7,061 nucleotides of DNA. Origin: an uncultured Methylotenera sp. (lineage in GTDB: Bacteria > Pseudomonadota > Gammaproteobacteria > Burkholderiales > Methylophilaceae). The notes beneath the pieces are model-generated. The model made no database searches, was not told the origin of the DNA, and worked only from the letters and a program-made list of their open reading frames with translations. The stretch covers positions 1 to 7,061 of the forward strand of contig CALFXV010000164.1 of assembly GCA_937957775.1 (NCBI GenBank). The letters run 5' to 3'. Position numbers and translations under genes: made by a program. Position 1 is the stretch's first letter, and every line of letters starts with the position of its first letter. Positions 1-6,542 of this stretch are shown in pieces.

Positions 1-436
1 CCATGCTTAACAAACTGGCTATCTTGCTTTGCAAGGCCGGGCCTTTTAAGCCTAAATGCGTAGTCAGGCTTTCGCCTATTTGGTAGCCCACGGTAAGCAC
101 TGGGTTAAGCGAAGTCATGGGCTCTTGAAAAATCATGGCAATTTTAGCCCCACGAATTTTACGCATGCTGCTGTCGTCAAGTTGCGTTAGATCTTGCACG
201 CCAGATTCACCGTCGTTAAACAGAACCTGACCGCTGGTCAAACGCAATTGTTTAGACAGCAAGCCCATGATGGACAGAGCCGTCAGACTTTTACCGCTGC
301 CGGATTCGCCAACCACGCAGGTGGTTTTGCCTGGCAATATGCTAAAGCTGACCTGCTTGACCAATAAGCGATCTGCGGCGTTTTTAGGCGCAATGCTGAT
401 GTTTTGCAACTGCAACAAGGGGGCAAGGGAGTTCAT
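1..436 (-). CDS. Peptide-type ABC transporter ATP-binding protein, C-terminal part cut by the window edge
   Basis: The reading frame gives 145 residues from ATG at 436-434 and is still open at base 1. It matches the oligopeptide/dipeptide ABC ATPase family (DppD, OppD, GsiA and YejF type): a Walker A loop GESGSGKS at residues 43-50 and the Q-loop segment MIFQEPMTSLNP at 101-112, with Gln104 as the Q-loop residue. The signature motif, Walker B and any second ATPase domain would lie beyond the edge, so a single- or double-domain form cannot be decided. By family, it would power import of peptides or related solutes at the inner-membrane face. A stop codon lies in frame at 478-476 and no other ATG follows it before 436, so the start is fairly secure, although I see no good ribosome binding site. 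It begins 39 nt after hisS on the same strand, with no terminator between, so read-through from the housekeeping operon is possible. The substrate is unknown. Confidence 0.93.
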   Translation of the reverse strand, partial: MNSLAPLLQLQNISIAPKNAADRLLVKQVSFSILPGKTTCVVGESGSGKSLTALSIMGLLSKQLRLTSGQVLFNDGESGVQDLTQLDDSSMRKIRGAKIAMIFQEPMTSLNPVLTVGYQIGESLTTHLGLKGPALQSKIASLLSM

Positions 437-475
437 ATTAGCCAGTAATTGTAAGGTGTATGGGCATAGTGTGGT

Positions 476-1768
476 CTATGGCTTAATCTGCAGGTAGGCA
501 ATGGCCGCATCCAGGCTCAGTTGCTGTTGCTGATCCGGCGCATTAGTGCGCATGGGTTTTAAACCAATTTGTTGTGTGTTCACTTCGTCGTCACCTAAAA
601 TAATGGCATAACGCGCTTGGCTTCTGTCGGCTTTTTTCATTTGCGATTTAAAGCTGCCGCCACCTGCGTGCAAAACAACTTGCAAACCAGCTTGGCGTAG
701 CTTTTCTGCCATTGCAAAAGCCGCTTTTTCTGCTAACTCACCGACGTTAACCAAATACACGTCTGGGGCATCATCGGCCACCACACCGTATTCTTGCATC
801 AACAAAAACACCCGCTCCAAACCTATGCCAAAACCGCATGCTGGGGTCGGATCACCGCCCAATCGTTCAACCAAACTGTCGTAACGGCCGCCACCGGCTA
901 TGGTGCCTTGCGCGCCCAGCTTGGTAGTCACCCATTCAAATACAGTGCGGTTGTAATAATCGAGGCCGCGAACTAAACGTGCATTGACGGTGAAGGCCAC
1001 GCCAGCTTCCTTTAATAACGCACACAGACCATCAAAATGCGCGCGGGTTGCATCGCCCAAGCAATCAATTAATTTTGGCGCCGCTTCACACAAGGCTTGC
1101 ATGCGTGGATTTTTGCTATCCAAAATGCGCAAGGGGTTGCTGTGCAGTCGGCGTTTGGCATCCTCATCCAAGCTGTCAAAGTGCTGCTCAAAATAGGCTA
1201 TCAATACATCACGGTAAGCGGCACGTTCGTGGGCATCGCCTATGCTATTTATTTGCAATTCGACATCACTGATGCCAAGCTCGCGCCACAAGCGCGCCAA
1301 CAACACAATTTGCTCGGCGTCCACTTGCGGGCTATCAAAGCCAAAGGCTTCCACGCCTATTTGATGAAATTGCCGTTGACGGCCTTTTTGTACGTTCTCA
1401 TGCCTAAACATGGCGCCGCTGTACCACAAACGCACTGGCCCGTTATAGGTTAGGTTGCTTTCTATGACGGCGCGCACGCAGCCGGCCGTGCCTTCTGGGC
1501 GCAAGGTTAGCTTGTCGCCATTGAGCGCGTCTTGCCAGGCATACATTTCTTTTTCGACGATATCGGTGTGCTCACCTACCGAGCGCACAAACAGATCGGT
1601 ACTTTCCACCAAAGGCATGCGTATGTTCTTGTAGCCGTATTGAGCCAGCACCCGGCGTGCCGTGTCTTCTAACTTAAACCAGAGCGGCGTGTGCTCGGGC
1701 AAAATATCGTAAAAGCCTTTGATACTTTGAAATTTATTGGGCTTGGTTTTGCTTGTGTTATCCGGCAT
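476..1768 (-). CDS. hisS: Histidyl-tRNA synthetase
   Basis: The 430-residue product has the length and motifs of class II histidyl-tRNA synthetase, which charges tRNA-His with histidine in the cytoplasm. The N-terminus carries the family's KGFYDILPEH (residues 17-26). Motif 1 lies around 37-57. Motif 2 contains FRHE at 121-124 followed by QFHQIGVEAFG. The histidine-specific segments LVRGLDYY (265-272) and AGGGRYD (291-297) are intact, and motif 3 is GFGIGLERV (312-320). Residues from about 335 form the anticodon-binding domain, with GGGSFKSQMKKAD near 369-381. The ATG at 1768 lies 2 nt after the ispG stop codon and has no clear Shine-Dalgarno sequence, so translation is probably coupled to ispG. 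The first 12 or so residues are a polar, lysine-rich extension. No key residue appears to be missing. Confidence 0.98.
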   Translation of the reverse strand: MPDNTSKTKPNKFQSIKGFYDILPEHTPLWFKLEDTARRVLAQYGYKNIRMPLVESTDLFVRSVGEHTDIVEKEMYAWQDALNGDKLTLRPEGTAGCVRAVIESNLTYNGPVRLWYSGAMFRHENVQKGRQRQFHQIGVEAFGFDSPQVDAEQIVLLARLWRELGISDVELQINSIGDAHERAAYRDVLIAYFEQHFDSLDEDAKRRLHSNPLRILDSKNPRMQALCEAAPKLIDCLGDATRAHFDGLCALLKEAGVAFTVNARLVRGLDYYNRTVFEWVTTKLGAQGTIAGGGRYDSLVERLGGDPTPACGFGIGLERVFLLMQEYGVVADDAPDVYLVNVGELAEKAAFAMAEKLRQAGLQVVLHAGGGSFKSQMKKADRSQARYAIILGDDEVNTQQIGLKPMRTNAPDQQQQLSLDAAIAYLQIKP

Positions 1769-1770
1769 GC

Positions 1771-3090
1771 TTAAATGGCTTTAATGGCTATGGTTTTTTG
1801 GCTGACAGGGCTAGCAGTTGACTGGTGCAACTTTCCGCCCAGGGCATAGTGAGTCTGCACGTAATTCTCCACTATGGCTTGGAATTCCTCGGCAATGCGA
1901 TCGCCTTTTAGGGTCACGGTTTTTTCCCCATCGACAAACACAGGCGCCACCGGTGTTTCGCCTGTGCCTGGCAGACTAATGCCTATATTGGCTAACTTGG
2001 ATTCACCCGGACCATTGACCACGCAACCCATGACCGCCACGCTTAAGTTTTCCACGCCGGCATAACGACCTCGCCAGTGTGGCATTTGCTGCCTTAAATA
2101 GGATTGAATTTGCATGGCCAATTCTTGAAAATAAGTTGAGGTGGTGCGCCCGCAGCCTGGGCAAGCGGTGACCAATGGGGTGAAAGAGCGTATGCCCATG
2201 GTTTGTAAAATTTCTTGCGCGACGATGACTTCTTTACAGCGCGACTCATTCGGCTCCGGCGTCAAGGACACGCGTATGGTGTTGCCTATGCCGCGTTGCA
2301 AAAGCAAAGCCAAGGCAGCCGTGGAGGCGACAATGCCTTTCGAACCCATGCCCGCTTCCGTTAAGCCTAAGTGTAAGGGGTAATCGCAACGGGCGGCCAA
2401 ATCGGTGTAAACCGTGACCAAATCTTGCACGTTGCTAACCTTACAAGAAATGATGATTTGATTGGGTGATAAACCCAATGCGACGGCTTGCTCAGCGCTT
2501 TCTATGGCCGATTGGATCAAAGCTTCGCGCATTAGCGCGTCGGCACTCAGCGGCGTAGCCAACTTGGCGTTATCGTCCATCATTTGTGCCATTTTCACTT
2601 GGTCTAAACTGCCCCAATTCACGCCTATGCGCACGGCTTTCTTATAGGTAATGGCTGCTTCTATCATGGCGGCGAACTGCTCATCGCGTTTGGAGCCTTT
2701 GCCCACGTTGCCTGGATTGATGCGGTATTTAGCTAAGGCCTGGGCGCAGTCTGGGTATTGCGCCAACAATTTATGGCCGTTGTAGTGAAAATCGCCTACC
2801 AAGGGTACGTTACAGCCCAGCGCATCCAAGCCTTGGCGTATGGTGGCGACTTGCGCCGCTGCTTCTGGCGAATTAACCGTAATGCGCACCACTTCGCTGC
2901 CTGCTTGCCACAACTCAAACACCTGCGCTATGGTCGCCTTCGCGTCCGCGGTGTCGGTATTGGTCATGCTTTGCACCACAACCGGACTGGCTAGCGTGCC
3001 ATTCAAGCCACCGCCCACTGGCACGTGGCCTACCATCACTTGCAGGGTTGGACGGGGGGCTTGCAGTTGGGAGACGTTCATGGTGGTCAC
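1771..3090 (-). CDS. ispG: 4-hydroxy-3-methylbut-2-enyl diphosphate synthase (flavodoxin/ferredoxin-dependent)
   Basis: This is the GcpE/IspG enzyme of the MEP isoprenoid pathway, which reductively opens MEcPP to HMBPP using a [4Fe-4S] cluster. At 439 residues it is longer than the E. coli enzyme (about 370) and fits the long form seen in Betaproteobacteria. The N-terminal TIM-barrel part includes [13 protein letters not shown] (37-49) and [11 protein letters not shown] (122-132). The cluster-binding C-terminal domain has TACPGCGRT (308-316) and [11 protein letters not shown] (354-364), giving ligands Cys310, Cys313, Cys356 and Glu363. The long open frame starts with GTG at 3090, 6 nt after the rodZ stop. 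An ATG at 3081-3079 is an equally plausible start and would shorten the protein by three residues; neither has a strong ribosome binding site. About 20 residues after position 418 form an unconserved-looking tail. Confidence 0.97.
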   Translation of the reverse strand: MTTMNVSQLQAPRPTLQVMVGHVPVGGGLNGTLASPVVVQSMTNTDTADAKATIAQVFELWQAGSEVVRITVNSPEAAAQVATIRQGLDALGCNVPLVGDFHYNGHKLLAQYPDCAQALAKYRINPGNVGKGSKRDEQFAAMIEAAITYKKAVRIGVNWGSLDQVKMAQMMDDNAKLATPLSADALMREALIQSAIESAEQAVALGLSPNQIIISCKVSNVQDLVTVYTDLAARCDYPLHLGLTEAGMGSKGIVASTAALALLLQRGIGNTIRVSLTPEPNESRCKEVIVAQEILQTMGIRSFTPLVTACPGCGRTTSTYFQELAMQIQSYLRQQMPHWRGRYAGVENLSVAVMGCVVNGPGESKLANIGISLPGTGETPVAPVFVDGEKTVTLKGDRIAEEFQAIVENYVQTHYALGGKLHQSTASPVSQKTIAIKAI

Positions 3091-3096
3091 TTTCTA

Positions 3097-4038
3097 TTAC
3101 TCAAGGGTCAAACGGGCTGTGTTATTAAAGGTTTTACTGGCCACGTCAACCGGCTTTCCCATGTAATCTAGGGACGTTGCTTTAGCATTGCCTAGCCATA
3201 CAAACAAGGGTGGCTGCGCCTCAATCTTATCGCTGCTGTTGGCCGTGAGCATTTTTTCAAAAAGCACGGCGCCGGATTTATCTTTGACTTGCACCCAGGC
3301 CTTATCGGTTACGGATACGATCAGCCATGCAGGGTTGCCAGCCGCATTGTCTTTTACTTCAGCCGTTACACGCATGTCCGAGCTGGGTCTTAGCTGCAAG
3401 CCATCGTTAGCAGCCACGCTTGCCGTACTTGGTTTAGGCTTAGCAGTTGCCAGCTCGCTAGGAGCCGGACTAGGCGACATGTCGCTTAAATTGGTAGCGG
3501 CCGAACTGGCTGTGGCAACCTCCGCTGCAGGAGGGCTGGCGGACTCTGCTGAGGGGGCAGGCGCTGCAGGCAATTCTGGCAAGGCGACAGCCGACACCAC
3601 TTCATTATTACCAGTCACATTAGTCGCAACGGACGCAGACTGCTCGACTTGTAAATAACAGACCAGTAAAACCAGCGATAGAACAATCGCCGCGAACTTA
3701 AACCAAGGTTTATTCTTCTTCACTAATTGCACGTGCGGCACTGAAGTCTGCACATTGAGGCTGGTAGGCGTGTTATCCGGTACGCGCTGACGGTAACTAT
3801 CAAGCAATGGTTCGGCATCCAACTCCAACAAGCGCGCGTAATTACGGATAAAACCACGCGTGGCCATAGGCTGCGGCAAGGCCGAAAAGTCATCGCTTTC
3901 CAATGCATTAATTTGTTTTAAGCTTAAACGCAAGGTGTCGGATACGGCTTGCACACTCAGATTTTTAGCATTTCTAGCGGCAGCTAAGGCCGCACCCAAT
4001 GGCGGCCAATCTCCGGCCTGGCTGATCTCGTCTGTCAT
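3097..4038 (-). CDS. rodZ: RodZ-like cytoskeletal membrane protein (HTH plus DUF4115)
   Basis: The 313-residue product has the RodZ architecture. A cytoplasmic Xre-like helix-turn-helix domain spans about 13-85 and includes LSVQAVSDTLRLSLKQINALE. A basic stretch (KKNK, 107-110) precedes one transmembrane segment at about 113-129. A linker rich in Ala, Pro and Ser spans about 130-215, and a periplasmic DUF4115 domain covers about 220-313, with WVQVKDKSGAVLFEKML and LFVWLGNAKATSLDYMGKPV. In E. coli, RodZ links MreB filaments to the membrane to keep rod shape; that role is inferred here from architecture and position. The ATG at 4038 overlaps the pilF stop codon as ATGA, which predicts translational coupling. 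The HTH domain is not expected to be a classical repressor, but DNA or RNA binding cannot be excluded from sequence alone. Confidence 0.92.
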   Translation of the reverse strand: MTDEISQAGDWPPLGAALAAARNAKNLSVQAVSDTLRLSLKQINALESDDFSALPQPMATRGFIRNYARLLELDAEPLLDSYRQRVPDNTPTSLNVQTSVPHVQLVKKNKPWFKFAAIVLSLVLLVCYLQVEQSASVATNVTGNNEVVSAVALPELPAAPAPSAESASPPAAEVATASSAATNLSDMSPSPAPSELATAKPKPSTASVAANDGLQLRPSSDMRVTAEVKDNAAGNPAWLIVSVTDKAWVQVKDKSGAVLFEKMLTANSSDKIEAQPPLFVWLGNAKATSLDYMGKPVDVASKTFNNTARLTLE

Positions 4039-4790
4039 GGTCTCATACCCTGTAATAACTGAGCTTGCTCCGATTCTGGATAATTCTGCCTCAATTCTAA
4101 CGCATAACTGGCTTCAAGATTTGCATCACCCAGCGCACGTTCAATTTGAATGGCCAACCAAAGCATGTCAGCACTGGCTTTTGACGACAAGGCCGCTTGC
4201 AAGGTTTTCTTGGCCGCCAACGCATCCTTGCGCTTAAATTGGATGGTAGCCAATTGGTAGGCCGCCAAACCGGCCAAGGGGTCAAGCTGCAAGGCACGCA
4301 GCAAATACCCTTCTGCCTGAACGCTGTCGTTTTTGCGCAAGGAACAGACGGCAGCATTGGTGTACGCCATGGCCGGGGTAGCATACAAGGGGTTTTTTAG
4401 CGCGGCCATAAATTCTTTAATTGATTCGTCCAAGCGATTGCGCGCGCACAGGAAACTGCCGTAATTGTTGTGCGCTTCTGAATTAAGCGGCTCTAGTTGC
4501 ACGGCTTTTTTGAAGTTAAGTTCCGCCAACGCATCTTGTCCCAACGCAGCCTGAACAAGGCCTAAGCCGTTGTATGCGGCCGCATAACTGGGTTCAATTT
4601 TACTGGCCAGGCTAAATTCCTCTAAGGCCACATCCAAGCGGCCCTGCTGCAAATACACCGCACCCAAATCAGCGTGCGCCTGCGCGCGCTCCTTAGGTTT
4701 GTCATTAAAGTTCTCCGGTTGCGTGGTGCACGCTAGCAGGACTAAGGCCAAGACAAGCATTAGAACAGCATTAAAGCTATACGAACGCAT
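4035..4790 (-). CDS. pilF: Type IV pilus biogenesis lipoprotein with TPR repeats (PilF/PilW)
   Basis: With the start at 4790 the protein is 251 residues. It opens with a lipoprotein signal peptide: positively charged tip MRS, hydrophobic core, then lipobox LLAC with Cys21 as the lipidated residue. Thr at position +2 predicts outer-membrane sorting. From residue 36 to about 242 it is made of tetratricopeptide repeats, for example AQAHADLGAVYLQQGRLDVA and AYNGLGLVQAALGQDALAEL. This layout and its place between rlmN and rodZ identify the pilotin PilF/PilW, which in Pseudomonas and Neisseria supports assembly of the PilQ secretin. The frame stays open to 4889, but that longer version would put 33 residues before the signal peptide and overlap rlmN. 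The ATG at 4790 has a GAGG site and lies 1 nt after the rlmN stop. No other pilus gene is visible here. Confidence 0.93.
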   Translation of the reverse strand: MRSYSFNAVLMLVLALVLLACTTQPENFNDKPKERAQAHADLGAVYLQQGRLDVALEEFSLASKIEPSYAAAYNGLGLVQAALGQDALAELNFKKAVQLEPLNSEAHNNYGSFLCARNRLDESIKEFMAALKNPLYATPAMAYTNAAVCSLRKNDSVQAEGYLLRALQLDPLAGLAAYQLATIQFKRKDALAAKKTLQAALSSKASADMLWLAIQIERALGDANLEASYALELRQNYPESEQAQLLQGMRP

Positions 4791-4791
4791 C

Positions 4792-5892
4792 TTAAACTGC
4801 CTCAATGACGATGTGCTTGGCACTGCGTTTGGTTTTATCCAAGACTTTGCCAGCCAATTGCCCGCATGCGGCATCGATATCTTCGCCACGGGTTTTACGC
4901 ACCGTCACGACAAAACCGGCTTGCATCAGCACGTCTCTAAAAACCCGCACGTGATTGGGTTGGGAGGTGCCGTAGCCACTGTTAGGGAATGGATTAAACG
5001 GGATTAAATTGAATTTGCACGGCACGTGTTTGACCAATTGGATCAATTGCTGAGCATGCTCAACCGTATCATTGATGCCATCCAACATCACGTATTCGAA
5101 GGTGACAAAGTCACGCGGGGCTTTTTCTAAATATCGATTGCATGCCGCCATCAAATCTTTTAGTGGGTATTTTTTATTGATGGGCACAATCACGTCGCGC
5201 AGCGCATCATTGGGTGCGTGCAAGCTAACGGCCAAGGCCACCGGGCAGTCTTCTTTGAGTCTGTCCATGGCCGGCACTAAACCACTGGTGGACAAGGTGA
5301 CCCGCCTACGGCTTAAACCGTAAGCGTTATCGTCCAACATGATTTGCATGGCGGTGACGACATTATCGTAGTTAGCCATAGGCTCACCCATGCCCATCAT
5401 CACCACATTGCTGATAATCCGCTCATCGGCCGGCAACATATCGTAGCCCGGCTCTTGGCGCAAGGAGCGGTTGGCGATGGCCAGTTGGCCTATGATTTCC
5501 GCCACACTTAAATTGCGATTAAAGCCTTGGCGACCGGTACTGCAAAACGTGCATTCCAGCGCGCAGCCGACTTGTGAGGAAATACACAACGTGCCTCTGT
5601 CGTCTTCCGGTATGAACACCGTCTCTATGCTGTTGGCGGCATCGGTACCGATCAACCATTTGCGCGTGCCGTCATTAGACACTTGCTCCAACTGCACATT
5701 AGGCAAGGTAATTTCCGTCTCACTGGCTAACTTTTCCCGCAACACCTTGGCAATGTCCGTCATCTGCTCAAAATCGTGCACGCCAAAACGGTGCATCCAG
5801 CGCATCAATTGCTTGGCGCGAAAAGGCTTTTCACCTTGTTCGGCGAACCACGTGGCCAATTGCGGCTGATTAAAATTAAGTAGATTGATCAA
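4792..5892 (-). CDS. rlmN: Dual-specificity RNA methyltransferase RlmN (23S rRNA A2503 / tRNA A37, C2-methyl)
   Basis: This 366-residue radical SAM enzyme makes 2-methyladenosine at 23S rRNA A2503 and at A37 of a subset of tRNAs. The cluster motif CALECTFC supplies Cys110, Cys114 and Cys117. Cys103 ([10 protein letters not shown]) and Cys343 (AACGQLAGK) correspond to E. coli Cys118 and Cys355, the pair used in the methyl-transfer mechanism. [13 protein letters not shown] (166-178), [13 protein letters not shown] and AVSLHAPND are also conserved family segments. The start is a TTG at 5892: no ATG exists between it and the in-frame stop at 5904-5902, and the N-terminus INLLNFN matches INLLDLN of E. 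coli RlmN. GAG at 5903-5901, 8 nt upstream, is the probable ribosome binding site. A CTG at 5898 is a weaker alternative. The leader just upstream contains a large hairpin, which may limit expression. Confidence 0.97.
   Translation of the reverse strand: MINLLNFNQPQLATWFAEQGEKPFRAKQLMRWMHRFGVHDFEQMTDIAKVLREKLASETEITLPNVQLEQVSNDGTRKWLIGTDAANSIETVFIPEDDRGTLCISSQVGCALECTFCSTGRQGFNRNLSVAEIIGQLAIANRSLRQEPGYDMLPADERIISNVVMMGMGEPMANYDNVVTAMQIMLDDNAYGLSRRRVTLSTSGLVPAMDRLKEDCPVALAVSLHAPNDALRDVIVPINKKYPLKDLMAACNRYLEKAPRDFVTFEYVMLDGINDTVEHAQQLIQLVKHVPCKFNLIPFNPFPNSGYGTSQPNHVRVFRDVLMQAGFVVTVRKTRGEDIDAACGQLAGKVLDKTKRSAKHIVIEAV
4800..4803 (-). promoter_or_regulatory. Ribosome binding site that fixes the pilF start
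   Basis: On the minus strand GAGG lies 9 nt before the ATG at 4790, inside the last codons of rlmN. It supports the start directly before the lipoprotein signal peptide over the upstream ATG at 4889. Confidence 0.7.
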
Positions 5893-5906
5893 AGTCAGGT
5901 CTCAAA

Positions 5907-5967
5907 TAAATTAAGCACAAATAAACAAGGCGTCACTAGCGTATCTTGTTTACTGGTGCTTAATCTA
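5907..5967 (-). terminator. Large imperfect hairpin in the ndk-rlmN spacer; possible terminator or attenuator
   Basis: Arms at 5911-5929 (ttaagcacaaataaacaag) and 5945-5963 match as inverted repeats at 17 of 19 positions, around a 15-nt loop. One more A-T pair closes at 5910/5964, and two follow after a mismatch. Read as minus-strand RNA, one of the two mismatches becomes a G-U pair, leaving a single C-U mismatch, so the fold favours the transcribed strand. The minus strand continues as TTTATTTG, a loose U-rich tail, directly before the rlmN ribosome binding site. The stem is AT-rich, so a strong intrinsic terminator is not certain; an mRNA-stabilising or translation-tuning hairpin is equally possible. 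Confidence 0.55.
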
Positions 5968-5981
5968 GGGCTTAGTCTTAA

Positions 5982-6016
5982 GGCATTTAATTAAACACCG
6001 GCTTTACTTAAATACC
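5982..6016 (-). repeat. Second inverted repeat in the ndk-rlmN spacer
   Basis: Arms ggcatttaa (5982-5990) and ttaaatacc (6008-6016) pair at 8 of 9 positions on DNA and at 9 of 9 in minus-strand RNA if G-U is allowed. After one mismatch the stem continues with taaa (5992-5995) against ttta (6003-6006), leaving a 7-nt loop. No U-run follows, so I do not call it a terminator. Confidence 0.5.
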
Positions 6017-6025
6017 AGGCTTAAT

Positions 6026-6042
6026 TTAATGCAGTGCATTAA
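6026..6042. repeat. Perfect palindrome across the ndk stop codon
   Basis: TTAATGCAGTGCATTAA is a perfect 8-bp inverted repeat around one central base. It contains the ndk stop codon (TAA at 6041-6039 on the minus strand). As RNA it would form a 7-bp stem with a 3-nt loop. It may protect or mark the ndk 3' end, or bind a protein, but neither is shown. Confidence 0.5.
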
Positions 6043-6443
6043 CCAAAGAAATATTTGATTTCGATGGCCGCGTTCTCGGCTGAATCCGAACCGTGCACCG
6101 CATTGGCATCAATGCTTTCGGCAAAGTCAGCGCGTATGGTACCGGCAGCCGCTTCTTTTGGATTGGTGGCACCCATTAAATCGCGGTTCACTTGCACGGC
6201 ATTTTCGCCCTCTAAGGCTTGTATCATCACTGGGCCTGAAATCATGAATTTAACCAAATCATTGAAGAATGGACGCGCTGCGTGAACGGCGTAGAAACCT
6301 TCGGCTTCGGCTTTAGTTAATTGTGCCATTTTTGCTGCCACCACTTTTAAACCGGCGTTTTCAAAACGGGTGTAAATTTTACCAATTACATTTTTTGCCA
6401 CGGCATCAGGTTTGATGATAGAAAGCGTGCGTTGAACAGCCAT
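6039..6443 (-). CDS. ndk: Nucleoside diphosphate kinase
   Basis: Ndk moves the gamma-phosphate from ATP to other nucleoside diphosphates through a phosphohistidine, balancing NTP and dNTP pools in the cytoplasm. The 134-residue product has the N-terminal [11 protein letters not shown] with Lys11, Tyr51 in [16 protein letters not shown] (85-95) with Arg87 and Thr93, and the active-site segment NAVHGSD with His117. The fold is complete through YFFG, but the protein stops there. It lacks the tail of roughly 7-9 residues found in many bacterial Ndk proteins of about 141-143 residues. The ATG at 6443 has a good GGAG site 5 nt upstream. Ndk is the first gene of the minus-strand series and is separated from rlmN by 146 nt of inverted repeats, so the two may be only partly co-transcribed. 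Confidence 0.98.
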   Translation of the reverse strand: MAVQRTLSIIKPDAVAKNVIGKIYTRFENAGLKVVAAKMAQLTKAEAEGFYAVHAARPFFNDLVKFMISGPVMIQALEGENAVQVNRDLMGATNPKEAAAGTIRADFAESIDANAVHGSDSAENAAIEIKYFFG

Positions 6444-6448
6444 AATTA

Positions 6449-6452
6449 CTCC
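6449..6452 (-). promoter_or_regulatory. Ribosome binding site of ndk
   Basis: GGAG lies 5 nt before the ATG at 6443 on the minus strand. It is the best Shine-Dalgarno match in the window, as expected for a highly expressed gene. Confidence 0.75.
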
Positions 6453-6479
6453 ATTTAATGAATAGATTGAAAGAACGAT

Positions 6480-6508
6480 AAAATACCATTTTTGACGCTT
6501 AAAATAAA
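6480..6508 (-). promoter_or_regulatory. Possible ndk promoter (extended -10)
   Basis: On the minus strand TGGTATTTT (6488-6480) resembles an extended -10 element, with a poor -35 candidate TTTATT (6508-6503) 17 nt upstream. This would place the transcript start near 6473 with a leader of about 30 nt. The match is weak and was chosen by eye. Confidence 0.3.
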
Positions 6509-6520
6509 CCTAAATTGCAT
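6492..6520 (+). promoter_or_regulatory. Possible fhcB promoter
   Basis: TTGACG at 6492-6497 is a good -35 match. Spaced by 17 nt is TTGCAT (6515-6520), which is only a poor -10 match. It would overlap the ndk promoter region and lie 54 nt upstream of the fhcB start. An activator-dependent promoter would fit a weak -10, but this is speculation. Confidence 0.25.
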
Positions 6521-6541
6521 GTTCAGCGCTTGTTTTAAGCG
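6496..6541. repeat. Inverted repeat cgcttaaaa / ttttaagcg in the ndk-fhcB spacer
   Basis: Perfect 9-bp arms at 6496-6504 and 6533-6541 are separated by 28 nt. The right arm also takes part in a compact hairpin at 6526-6542, so the two pairings exclude each other as RNA. As DNA the arms could be paired operator half-sites between the divergent genes. Confidence 0.45.
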
Positions 6542-6542
6542 C
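6526..6542. repeat. Short hairpin gcgctt-gtttt-aagcgc upstream of fhcB
   Basis: Perfect 6-bp arms enclose a 5-nt loop, 31 nt before the fhcB ATG. It could sit in the fhcB leader or serve as a binding site. It has no U-run and does not look like a terminator. Confidence 0.5.

Noticed and set aside
437..475. Terminator or promoter between hisS and the ABC gene
   Set aside because: The 39-nt gap has no stem with a U-run and no promoter-like pair of hexamers.
1097..1453. A 118-codon open frame on the plus strand opposite hisS
   Set aside because: It is antisense to hisS motif 2 and the following segment, where the protein is strongly conserved. Nothing supports expression.
3188..3658. A 156-codon open frame on the plus strand opposite rodZ
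   Set aside because: It mirrors the Ala/Pro/Ser-rich linker and DUF4115 region of rodZ, has no family resemblance, and low-complexity coding DNA often leaves the reverse frame open.
4791..4889. Longer pilF start at ATG 4889
   Set aside because: It would add 33 residues before an obvious lipoprotein signal peptide and overlap rlmN by about 100 nt. The inner ATG has a good ribosome binding site.
5471..5869. A 132-codon open frame on the plus strand opposite rlmN
   Set aside because: It lies fully inside the conserved rlmN gene and shows no domain or ribosome binding site.
5907..5967. The large inverted repeat as a miniature transposable element
   Set aside because: At about 61 bp it is very short, no clear target duplication flanks it, and copy number cannot be judged from one window. 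Strand-biased pairing fits an RNA structure better.
6526..6542. The GC-rich short hairpin as an intrinsic terminator
   Set aside because: No T-run follows on either strand, and it lies between divergent gene starts where no transcript is expected to end.
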